Of a DNA stretch of 64,000 nt, positions 44,745-52,794 are shown piece by piece. The position numbers were made by a program, and so were the translations under genes. Where the stretch lies: positions 1-64,000 of the forward strand of contig CAZPRY010000015.1 of the NCBI GenBank assembly GCA_964589175.1, in the 5' to 3' direction. The stretch comes from CAZPRY01 sp964589175. Its GTDB lineage: Bacteria; Fidelibacterota; UBA2242. The notes below the pieces were generated by a model, which saw only the letters and a list, made by a program, of their open reading frames with translations, was not told where the DNA came from and ran no database searches. Positions within the stretch are counted from its first letter, which is position 1, and each line of letters begins with the position of its first letter.

Positions 44745-46055
44745 ATGAATGTAGCCCGAATATATCAAATATTGTTAACCGAGATCGGCCGGATTCCAAT
44801 AACGGATACCCACGAGCACCTGCTCCCGGAGAGAGAATATTTACACAACAAGTCCGGTTTCTGGAATCTGTTTTTTCAACATTACGCGTCGAGCGATTTG
44901 GTCTCGGCTGGCATGGACAGTAAAACTCTAGAATATTTGCGGGTGAGCGACGATTCCTCCGAAAGGAAATGGCAAAAGTTTGCTCCTTTCTGGCAGAACA
45001 TGCAGAACACCTCTTTCGCCCGGGTGCTGAAAATTGCAGCGCAAGATTTGTTTGAGATTGAGGAAATCGACGCAGATACGATTAATGATCTGTGTACGAG
45101 GATTCATGCTAGCTATAAACCGGGCTGGTATGATTACGTGCTACGTGAAAAAGCCGGGATTGAGACGGTTTTCGTCAGAAGCACGATTGAAGGTATAAAG
45201 TCCTACCCCGATTATTTTTTGCCGATTGTGGCAAGCGATCTGATTCTGGACATCAGGTCCGCAACGGAAATCGCCCGGCTTGAAGAGGATTTGAAGGTTA
45301 CCATCCATTCGCTGAATGATTTACTGATTGCGATCGAGAAATTCTACCGGCAAGCCAAACAGAATGGCGCCGTTGGAATAAAGATCACCCAAGCCTATAA
45401 GGGTAGCCTGAACTTCGAAAAACGAACGTTTTCCGAAGCAGAATCGACCTTTAATAAAATGTTTCGGGGAATGGGATTGGTGCCGCATTGGAATCAATTT
45501 ACCGGTTTGAGTTATGAAGAACGAAAGCCGTTGTTGGATTTTTTGGTACATGCGATTGTCCGGCTGGCCGGTGAAATAGGATTGGTGGTTCAAGTCCATA
45601 CCGGTTTTCAGGAGGGGCAGGGCAATTATATCACCAATGCCAATCCGACTCTTCTCACCAATCTTTTCCTGGAATACCGCCAAACCCGTTTTGACATCCT
45701 GCACTGCGGTTTTCCCTATTATCTGGAGCTCGCTTGCCTGGCTAAAAATTTCCCCAATGTCTACCCCAATATGACCTGGATTTATTGTATCGGCGATGCG
45801 GTTTCCAGGCGAATACTGGATGAATGGCTCGATATTATTCCGATCAATAAAATCCTCGGATTTGGCGGCGACTACCACTTTGTCGAGGGGGTCTACGGGC
45901 ATGCGCAGTTAGCACGTCAATCTGTGGCTTGGGTGTTGGCGCAGAAGATTGCGGAAGGACTTTGCTCCGAGAAACAGGCGTTGCTTTACGGACGGAAATT
46001 ACTGAGTGAGAATGCCGGGTCGGTTTATAATACGGAAAAAAGGGGAACTTCTTGA
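44745..46055 (+). CDS. Amidohydrolase-superfamily hydrolase 2 (C-terminus probably frameshifted)
   Basis: 437 codons from ATG 44745 (a GTG at 44739 is possible). Same family as the protein at 38543: HxH in ITDTHEHLL, Lys in VGIKITQAY, His in VQVHTGF, His in ILHCGF and Asp in GFGGDYH. The reading frame ends in NTEKRGTS at 46055, directly after an A6G4 run. The adjacent frame continues with plausible sequence to a TAA touching the next start codon (see separate entry), so the intact protein may be about 20 residues longer. It lies between GH38 and the lyxose-isomerase-like gene. Substrate unknown. Confidence 0.85.
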   Translation: MNVARIYQILLTEIGRIPITDTHEHLLPEREYLHNKSGFWNLFFQHYASSDLVSAGMDSKTLEYLRVSDDSSERKWQKFAPFWQNMQNTSFARVLKIAAQDLFEIEEIDADTINDLCTRIHASYKPGWYDYVLREKAGIETVFVRSTIEGIKSYPDYFLPIVASDLILDIRSATEIARLEEDLKVTIHSLNDLLIAIEKFYRQAKQNGAVGIKITQAYKGSLNFEKRTFSEAESTFNKMFRGMGLVPHWNQFTGLSYEERKPLLDFLVHAIVRLAGEIGLVVQVHTGFQEGQGNYITNANPTLLTNLFLEYRQTRFDILHCGFPYYLELACLAKNFPNVYPNMTWIYCIGDAVSRRILDEWLDIIPINKILGFGGDYHFVEGVYGHAQLARQSVAWVLAQKIAEGLCSEKQALLYGRKLLSENAGSVYNTEKRGTS

Positions 46056-46116
46056 ACCACCTTGGGGCGAATATCGTGAGGACATTTTCAATGAAATCGT
46101 CAAGGTGTGGGAGTAA
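46036..46116 (+). other. Probable frameshift: out-of-frame C-terminus of amidohydrolase 2
   Basis: The run AAAAAAGGGG (46036-46045) separates the annotated end of amidohydrolase 2 from an open stretch in another frame. That stretch reads GELLEPPWGEYREDIFNE then IVKVWE and ends with TAA at 46114-46116. Removing one A joins the frames. The joined stop codon would abut the next ATG (TAAATG), as expected in this tightly packed operon. It could be a sequencing or assembly error, a true mutation, or translational slippage. Confidence 0.7.
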
Positions 46117-46668
46117 ATGATGCTTACCGAAGAACAATATAGGCAGGCGCAAAAGAGGGCACTTGAGTATTTCGGGAAAGCAGGAATTGCGCTGACGGAG
46201 AAGGAGAGACGAAATATCGAGGTAGCAGATTTTGGGTTAGGAGAACTGGCTGAGACGGGATTAGAACTCATTACCTATGTGAATACGGCCAGGGTTTGTG
46301 CGAAAGAACTCATACTATTTCCACACCAGACCTGTCCCGAACACCGTCATCCGTCGGTGGCCGGCGAACCGGGGAAAGAGGAAACATTTCGTTGCCGCTG
46401 GGGCAGAGTGTATCTTTATGTGCCCGGAGAAAATACAAGCAATCCAAAAGCTAAACCACCCAGCGATAGAGAAAAGTATTATACCGTCTGGCATGAAATT
46501 GAACTAAATCCGGGAGATCAATACACCTTACATCCGGATACTTTACACTGGTTTCAGGCAGGTGATCAGGGTGCGGTTATCTCCGAATATTCGACCAGAA
46601 GCCGTGATGAAGCGGATATTTTTACCGATCCCGAAATTCAACGTATCACAAAGTTAGAGAAAGAGTAA
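46117..46668 (+). CDS. D-lyxose/D-mannose isomerase-like cupin protein
   Basis: 183 residues, small cupin of the D-lyxose ketol-isomerase family. The metal-site pattern is FPHQTCPEHRHPSV, followed by GKEETFRCRWGRVYLYV, then the second cupin motif PGDQYTLHPDTLHWFQAG. Family members interconvert D-lyxose/D-xylulose and D-mannose/D-fructose. The following PfkB kinase begins 1 base after its stop codon. With mannose-releasing enzymes around it, mannose to fructose is the most likely reaction here (inference). Either ATG 46117 or 46120 may be used. Confidence 0.85.
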   Translation: MMLTEEQYRQAQKRALEYFGKAGIALTEKERRNIEVADFGLGELAETGLELITYVNTARVCAKELILFPHQTCPEHRHPSVAGEPGKEETFRCRWGRVYLYVPGENTSNPKAKPPSDREKYYTVWHEIELNPGDQYTLHPDTLHWFQAGDQGAVISEYSTRSRDEADIFTDPEIQRITKLEKE

Positions 46669-46669
46669 A

Positions 46670-47866
46670 GTGGCGCAGAAAGAAATCAATGTAGTGGTAG
46701 CCGGACACATTTGTCTGGATATGTTTCCGGAATTAGTAGATACTGAGCGAGCGTTGTTTGAAGAACTGCTTGTGCCAGGAAAACTAACAAATGTAGGCGG
46801 GTTGAAAATTTCAACAGGCGGTTCCGTTTCAAACACAGGAATTGCGATGCAGGTTTTAGGGGCTAACACTTCTCTTATCGCGAAAGTGGGAGATGATTTT
46901 ATTGGGAAAGCTATCCTGGACTTCTTGAGAAATAAATCCTCAGTCAAAGGCATAAAAATTGTTGAAGGAGAGTTTTCCTCGTATACGATCGTGATTGCCC
47001 CAAAGAATATCGACCGCATGTTTCTTCACAATCCCGGCACAAATGATACCTTCGGCTATGATGATATCGATTTCGATTTGGTAAGAAATTCCAGATTGTT
47101 TCATCTTGGCTACCCCCCTTTAATGAAGAGGTTATACCAGGATGATGGAGATCAGCTGCAAAAGATTTTCAGGAAAGTGAAGGAATTCGGTGTCATTACA
47201 TCATTGGATTTTGCGCTTCCAGATCCTAGTAGTCCTTCAGGCAAGGTGAACTGGAATACAATATTGAAAAAAGTTATGCCCTATGTGGATATTTTTCTTC
47301 CCAGTGTGGAAGAAGCGCAATTTGTGCTTGACAAAGAAAAATTCTTAGAGATACGTGAAAGAGCTAATGGGAAGGAATTGCTGCACTCATTTAGTGCAGA
47401 AGGGCTGACTCAGTTATCAAAAAAACTTCTCGATTATGGCGGTAAAATTGTTGGCTTGAAATGTGGCAGCAAAGGATTTTATATAAAAACAGCCTCGCGA
47501 GAAAAGCTAAATAATATTAGCGGTATCGATCCGGACAACTGGTCGGAGCGTCAATTGTGGGAGCCGACCTACCATGTGGAGAATTTTGCTTCGGCTGCCG
47601 GTTCCGGTGATTGTGCAATCGCCGGATTTCTGGTTGCGCTGCTGAAAGGCGAGACAGTTGAACAGTGTCTTCGATATGCCTGTATGTGCGGCGCCCAGAA
47701 TGTTCAGGCGTTAGACGCGATCGACGGGATAAGAAATTGGGAGGAAACAACAAGAAAGATAAGAGGCGATTGGAAGAAAAATGTGTTAGAAATAAATGCA
47801 CCGGGATGGGAATTTGACTTGCATGAAAAACTATGGCACGGACCTGAAGATAAAAAATCGTCATAA
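46670..47866 (+). CDS. PfkB-family carbohydrate kinase
   Basis: 398 residues from a GTG start overlapping the Shine-Dalgarno region of the preceding stop. N-terminal sugar-binding part: GGLKISTGGSVSNTGIAMQVLGA. C-terminal signature AAGSGDCAIAGFLVALLKG with the catalytic Asp and anion hole. It is longer than typical fructokinases (about 300-330), with an extra C-terminal segment rich in Trp. Coupled to the isomerase gene, it probably phosphorylates the ketose made by it (fructose or xylulose). Confidence 0.9.
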   Translation: MAQKEINVVVAGHICLDMFPELVDTERALFEELLVPGKLTNVGGLKISTGGSVSNTGIAMQVLGANTSLIAKVGDDFIGKAILDFLRNKSSVKGIKIVEGEFSSYTIVIAPKNIDRMFLHNPGTNDTFGYDDIDFDLVRNSRLFHLGYPPLMKRLYQDDGDQLQKIFRKVKEFGVITSLDFALPDPSSPSGKVNWNTILKKVMPYVDIFLPSVEEAQFVLDKEKFLEIRERANGKELLHSFSAEGLTQLSKKLLDYGGKIVGLKCGSKGFYIKTASREKLNNISGIDPDNWSERQLWEPTYHVENFASAAGSGDCAIAGFLVALLKGETVEQCLRYACMCGAQNVQALDAIDGIRNWEETTRKIRGDWKKNVLEINAPGWEFDLHEKLWHGPEDKKSS

Positions 47867-47923
47867 TTGGTCTATAAAGATTTTCAGGATGAAAAGGATA
47901 GATCTGAAAAAAGAGAAAATATT

Positions 47924-50026
47924 ATGAAACTCGGTACACAATATTATCGTCCTCCGTTTCCGGAACAGAAATACTGGGAGGAAGATTTCACCCGCATCAA
48001 GGATTCCGGATTGAACACAGTGCAACTCTGGGTAGTGTGGGCCTGGGTGGAATCCAAACCGGGAGTGTTCAATTTCGACGACTATGATCACCTGGTCGAA
48101 CTTGCCGACCGGAAGGGATTGGGCGTCATTCTCAGCACCATTGCAGAAATCCAACCTTACTGGATTTCCCGCGTCGTACCCGAGAGTGAATTAGTCGATT
48201 ACCTGGGGCGGAAAGTGATATCGACCAATCGCGACGAATGCAATTTTGGACTCACACCTGGTGGTTGCACTGACCACCCCGGCGTTTGGGACAGAATGAA
48301 GAGCTTTTTAACCGAGGTCGTAACCCACTATCGTTCGGCGCCCAACCTCCTGGGCTGGGATGCCTGGAACGAACTCCGCTGGAACGTGCAGGCTGACGGC
48401 TTGGTCTGTTTCTGTCCTCACACTTTAGCGGCTTTTCGGAACTGGCTGAACCGGAAATACGGTAGGCTTGACGGATTGAACGAAGCCTGGAAACGACGCT
48501 ACGGTTGTTGGGAAGAGGTGATGCCCGGAAAACTTCCCGGTCGTCCCTACACCGAAATGATGGCATTCCAGCATTTCCTTACCTGGCGCGCGAATCAGCA
48601 CGGTAAAAACCGGTACGACGTGATGAAATCGCTGGATCCCGGCCATCCCATTACCGTGCATGCTTGCTATCCAAGCTCCCACGCCGGGGGCGACAGTCAA
48701 AACCATGCCGTAAACAGAGGCAACGACTGGTTCTTTGCCGACGACTTAGACGGAGTAGGATGTTCTTCTTTCCCCAAATGGTGGGGGCAGGACGACATCG
48801 GTTTCAGTATCCGGGTCGATTCGATCAAGTCTGCCGCCGGGAACAAATTGATCTGGTTGAGTGAGGTGCAGGGCGGACGTTCCAGTATAGGTTTTGATAC
48901 GTTCAAAGCGGTCGATGCCCCTTCTCAACAACGCTGGATCTGGAATGGTATTGCCTGCGGTGCCGATGCAATTCTTTTCTGGTGCTGGCGTGACGAGATT
49001 TTTGGCAAGGAGTCGTCCGGATTTGGAATTATAGGCAATGACGGTCTTGCTCCGGAGCGGTTAGCCGCAATGAAGGTAACCGGTCGATTGATAGAAGAAT
49101 ATAAGGACATTATCTCAGCGTATAGACCGGAAAAACCTGAAGTGGGAGTGATGTTCAGCCCCCAATCCTACTATCTTTATTGGGCTCAGGAGGGCAGTGC
49201 CGGTCGCTCAATGCAGGCCTTCCAGGGCTATACCCGCAGCCTGGTACGGAAATCCATACCCTACTCGGTCATAGAGGAGGAACATCTCGGTGCATTATCG
49301 GGGCTGAAGATATTATTCTTACCTCGTACCATCGTGACTGACAGTGCGATTGAAAAAGCACTCGAGAATTTTGTTAAAGAGGGCGGTACTCTCGTCTGTG
49401 AATCGGAATGCGGTGCTTTCAGTTCGCAAGGCTTTTATCGCTATCCGAAAGACCGCTTCCTTTCCCGCCTGAGCGGCATCCATGAAATCGGAAGACGCGG
49501 TCTTAGCGACGATTGTATTATAGTGAAAATTGGTGACAAGGAATTGAACCTGGGTGCAACACAATGGCTGACACCCTATTGTAAAGGCGATGGAGAAGTT
49601 TTATCTGAAGGTGAAGATGGACCTTTGATGGTCGAGGTTCCGGTAGGCAAAGGAAAGCTGGTTCTTTGCGGAGCATATCTGGGAGACGCCTATCTGCACA
49701 ATCGGACGGCGGACTTCGAGAATTTTGTCGAACTGACGGTCCGCCGGGCAGGCTGGCGGCCTGAGATTGAACTCGTCTCCCCCCTTCCCGGCATGGATTC
49801 TTTCGTTTATATAAAAAGCGGGCAATCCGGTGACAAGAGAGTTACGTTTGTTTTCTTCCCACCAGACTTGGATACGGCTCATCTCAGATTTAACGGAAAT
49901 TTCTTTTCAGGAAGCCACGCAACGGACATCATATCAGGTAAAAAAATAAATTTGGAAAAAAGAGGGTCCGGTCAGGAATGTACACTCACCGCTCCGGATT
50001 GGAGATTTTGTGTTCTGGTCGGGTAA
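47924..50026 (+). CDS. GH42-type beta-galactosidase
   Basis: 700 residues from ATG 47924 (MKLGTQYYRPPFPEQKYW). TIM-barrel of the GH42 family: acid/base Glu150 in AWNELRW, and nucleophile candidate Glu314 in WLSEVQGG. The trimerisation and C-terminal beta domains follow (VGVMFSPQSYYLYW; LFLPRTIVTDSAIEKALENF). No signal peptide, so it acts on imported oligosaccharides. N-glycan antennae carry beta-galactose, which fits the locus. The next gene's lipoprotein start lies 28 bases after its stop. Confidence 0.87.
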   Translation: MKLGTQYYRPPFPEQKYWEEDFTRIKDSGLNTVQLWVVWAWVESKPGVFNFDDYDHLVELADRKGLGVILSTIAEIQPYWISRVVPESELVDYLGRKVISTNRDECNFGLTPGGCTDHPGVWDRMKSFLTEVVTHYRSAPNLLGWDAWNELRWNVQADGLVCFCPHTLAAFRNWLNRKYGRLDGLNEAWKRRYGCWEEVMPGKLPGRPYTEMMAFQHFLTWRANQHGKNRYDVMKSLDPGHPITVHACYPSSHAGGDSQNHAVNRGNDWFFADDLDGVGCSSFPKWWGQDDIGFSIRVDSIKSAAGNKLIWLSEVQGGRSSIGFDTFKAVDAPSQQRWIWNGIACGADAILFWCWRDEIFGKESSGFGIIGNDGLAPERLAAMKVTGRLIEEYKDIISAYRPEKPEVGVMFSPQSYYLYWAQEGSAGRSMQAFQGYTRSLVRKSIPYSVIEEEHLGALSGLKILFLPRTIVTDSAIEKALENFVKEGGTLVCESECGAFSSQGFYRYPKDRFLSRLSGIHEIGRRGLSDDCIIVKIGDKELNLGATQWLTPYCKGDGEVLSEGEDGPLMVEVPVGKGKLVLCGAYLGDAYLHNRTADFENFVELTVRRAGWRPEIELVSPLPGMDSFVYIKSGQSGDKRVTFVFFPPDLDTAHLRFNGNFFSGSHATDIISGKKINLEKRGSGQECTLTAPDWRFCVLVG

Positions 50027-50054
50027 TGAGAAAAAAAATAATGAGGGAAATTTC

Positions 50055-51389
50055 ATGAAACATAGCATTCTTTTTTTAGCATCGAGTATTATTATCATTC
50101 TTTTATTTGGCTGTCAATCTCATCCGGGGAGTCAAAAAAGTAAAATAACCTTCAATTACTCAAAGTTCATTTCCGACAAGGCCGCCACATTTTTTGCGTA
50201 TGTCAAATCTGTGGATTATGATACCGGAAAAGTTATCATCGCCGGTGGTGACAAGCGCGAATCCGTTACGCCGTTTTCATTGCAATGGGGAGACGGTTCC
50301 GTCCAGGAAGGCTTATTTCCTCAGGAACATGTCTATGCTGATCTGACAAAAAACTATAGCATTCGCGTAATCTCCCAGTATTCCGAGGATGAATCGGATA
50401 CGGCAGAATTATTCATCCGTTTTGCAGCGCCGGTAATTATTCAGAAGGCTCTCCCGGCAAATATAATGGTCTCAATACCGGACTCCTTGGTTATGCTTGA
50501 AAGCAGGATGCCAAAAGTGGAAATGTACGAATTCTCAAAAGAGCTGGCCTGTTTTGGAGACCAATTTTTTCCTATCACACCCAGGACAACCATCGAATAT
50601 ATACTCAGCGTGGCAGCCGCAATCCAGATGGATTTGGTCAACGATAATGTCTACATGGACGATGGTACATTTCGGCAGATTATGCTGAGAGACGCCGGAT
50701 TTGGCGGAATGTATTCGCTCTGGTATACCAACCCGGTGAGCTTTGGTGTTGGTGATTGGGGCTTCCGGGGGGCGATTCAGTGGTCTTCGTTTTTTCATGA
50801 AATGGGCCACAATTTTACACTGAACACACCGGCTGATTACTATTTCGGCGGAAAAACGGACGGCAACGCCAACGCGATATATTCCGAAGCAATGGCCCAG
50901 ATATTTCAACATGTGACGGCATATGAGATAATTAATAATTATAAAAAATATGGCTTAAGCGAAGACCTTGCATATGAAATAAGATTATCTGCAAATGCTT
51001 CTTTTTTTTGGACAGTAACATCATATAATAGATATATCACTTCTGGAAAGAACTTCAGATCTTGGAATGATCCCAATGTTCCCCAAGATGAAACAGTTGG
51101 TACTTTCATGACTCTCGCATACAAGTTTTTTGAACATGCAGAACGCGAAAAAGCCGACTATCGTGCGACACTAAAACGGATGATGTCCTTTCTGCAAAAT
51201 TTCAATGAAGATTGGCATCGTCAGTATGAACCTGATAAAGACTCCGTGGAAGGTGAGAGTTTTCGGGCTACAATGATGGTGTCGGCATTGTCTTATGCGT
51301 TTGATAAAGATTTAAGACAAGAATTTAAAGATCTTAATTTCCCTGTAAATGATGATGTTTATTTGGAATTATTGGCATGTACAAATTGA
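50055..51389 (+). CDS. Lipoprotein zinc metallopeptidase (HExxH...E family) with PKD-like domain
   Basis: 444 residues from ATG 50055. Lipoprotein signal (IIIILLFGC, Cys about 21). PKD-like domain (about 50-135) with QWGDGSVQEGLFP. Peptidase domain with HEMGH at 248-252 and likely third ligand Glu278 (IYSEAMAQIF). No T9SS tail; the chain ends FPVNDDVYLELLACTN. Residues within 50697-50939 match the paralog at 52794 in 74 of 81 positions, while the next 50 residues match in only 21. Base composition drops after about 50935. Together these suggest recombination with the neighbour. Surface or periplasmic glycoprotein-directed protease (inference). Confidence 0.85.
   Translation: MKHSILFLASSIIIILLFGCQSHPGSQKSKITFNYSKFISDKAATFFAYVKSVDYDTGKVIIAGGDKRESVTPFSLQWGDGSVQEGLFPQEHVYADLTKNYSIRVISQYSEDESDTAELFIRFAAPVIIQKALPANIMVSIPDSLVMLESRMPKVEMYEFSKELACFGDQFFPITPRTTIEYILSVAAAIQMDLVNDNVYMDDGTFRQIMLRDAGFGGMYSLWYTNPVSFGVGDWGFRGAIQWSSFFHEMGHNFTLNTPADYYFGGKTDGNANAIYSEAMAQIFQHVTAYEIINNYKKYGLSEDLAYEIRLSANASFFWTVTSYNRYITSGKNFRSWNDPNVPQDETVGTFMTLAYKFFEHAEREKADYRATLKRMMSFLQNFNEDWHRQYEPDKDSVEGESFRATMMVSALSYAFDKDLRQEFKDLNFPVNDDVYLELLACTN
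50697..50939 (+). repeat. Near-duplicate peptidase core, copy A
   Basis: 243 bases, gapless in frame against copy B at 53496-53738. It encodes GFGGM ... HEMGHNFTL ... AYEIINN, with 7 amino-acid differences in 81. It shares exact blocks such as tttttcatgaaatgggccac. Identity falls off on both sides. Confidence 0.8.
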
Positions 51390-51474
51390 AGTATATCAAC
51401 ATAATGGCAATTATTATCAAAATGACCGTGGAGACATTAAATAAATTCAAATAATCAATCCAAGGAGCAATTAG

Positions 51475-52794
51475 ATGATAAAAGCAAATAATTCTGTTTT
51501 TACTGAAATAAGAGAATATATAAGTGGTATTCCATTAATTGATACACATGAACATTATCTAGGGATTACTGAACCGGTAAAAAATATCTGGAATTTTATT
51601 ATGTCGGGATATCACGACTCAGATATGCAATCAGCATCGTTTGGTAATGAAATTTATTATAAAAATATATTTGATAATACATTGTCATTTGATGAACGGT
51701 ATAGTGCTTTTGAAAAAATATATAAAAAAATAAAAAATACTGCATATGTAAAAGCATTTGAAATAGGATTAAAGAGATGTTGGGATATAGATGAAATCAA
51801 TCTATCAACAATAAAAGATCTTTGTACGAAATTATTATCAAGAGAACAAAATTTTTATAATGCTTTAATAGAAAAGCACAATATTTTAATTAAGATTGTA
51901 GATGTATGTGATGCAGATAAATTTGTTGAAATAATTAACGGAACAAATAAAAACTATTCTAAATATTGTAGATTTGCATTTCCACTTCCATCTTTCCATA
52001 ACATACATTCTTGTCAAGATATTAAAAAATTGGAAAAGTATAATGAAGGAATGATAATTAAATCGCTGGATGATTACATCGATAATTTTAGTGTTTTACT
52101 AAAAAAAGCAGTTGATTTTGGAATCGTATGCCTTAAAGATCAGACCGCTTATAGACGGATAATTGATTATAATAATCCAAGTAAAACTGAAGCGGAAAGT
52201 ATTTTTAATAAAATAATATCAAATCCAAGAGACATTTTTTCATCAAATGAAGTTCGACCTCTTGATGATTGGCTTTTTCATAATTTTATTAATCTTGCGA
52301 AACAGTACAAATTACCAATACAAATTCATACAGGCCATATGGCTGGAATAAGAAATGATATTGTAAAAGCAAATGCAGCTCATTTAATAAAAGTAATAGA
52401 ACTGCACTCGGATGTAGCTTTTGATTTATTTCATGGAAATTGGCCGTATATGGGTGAATATTTGTTTATTGGTAAGAATTATCCAAACGCTTATCTTGAT
52501 TTATGTTGGGTACAAACGATTGATCCCTTGTATTCTATAGAATTAATGAAAAGAGCAATTGTAACAGTACCACATAACAAAATAATGATATTTGGTGGCG
52601 ATACAAACAAAATTGAAAATACTATAGGTTACTTAGAACTTGCAAAAGATAATGTTGCTTATGCTTTAAGTGAAATGATTGAAATGGATTATTTATCAAA
52701 AAATGAAGCAGGACAAATAGCAGTAGATTGGTTTTTTAATAATCCTAATGAACTATTTAATTTGGGATTAAAAAAACTAGAAAGAAAAATCTAA
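51475..52794 (+). CDS. Amidohydrolase-superfamily hydrolase 3, AT-rich
   Basis: 439 residues, with AAGGAG 8 bases before the ATG. Same family as 38543 and 44745, with HxH in LIDTHEHYL, Lys in VCLKDQTAY, His in IQIHTGH, His in LFHGNW and Asp in IFGGDTN. Samples of 60 bases at 51661 and 52621 hold only 13 and 17 G/C, against 27 in a matching sample of the paralog at 45301, and codons are strongly A/T-biased. The stop overlaps the next peptidase start by one base (TAATG). Likely brought in from an AT-rich relative together with parts of its neighbours. Confidence 0.87.
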   Translation: MIKANNSVFTEIREYISGIPLIDTHEHYLGITEPVKNIWNFIMSGYHDSDMQSASFGNEIYYKNIFDNTLSFDERYSAFEKIYKKIKNTAYVKAFEIGLKRCWDIDEINLSTIKDLCTKLLSREQNFYNALIEKHNILIKIVDVCDADKFVEIINGTNKNYSKYCRFAFPLPSFHNIHSCQDIKKLEKYNEGMIIKSLDDYIDNFSVLLKKAVDFGIVCLKDQTAYRRIIDYNNPSKTEAESIFNKIISNPRDIFSSNEVRPLDDWLFHNFINLAKQYKLPIQIHTGHMAGIRNDIVKANAAHLIKVIELHSDVAFDLFHGNWPYMGEYLFIGKNYPNAYLDLCWVQTIDPLYSIELMKRAIVTVPHNKIMIFGGDTNKIENTIGYLELAKDNVAYALSEMIEMDYLSKNEAGQIAVDWFFNNPNELFNLGLKKLERKI

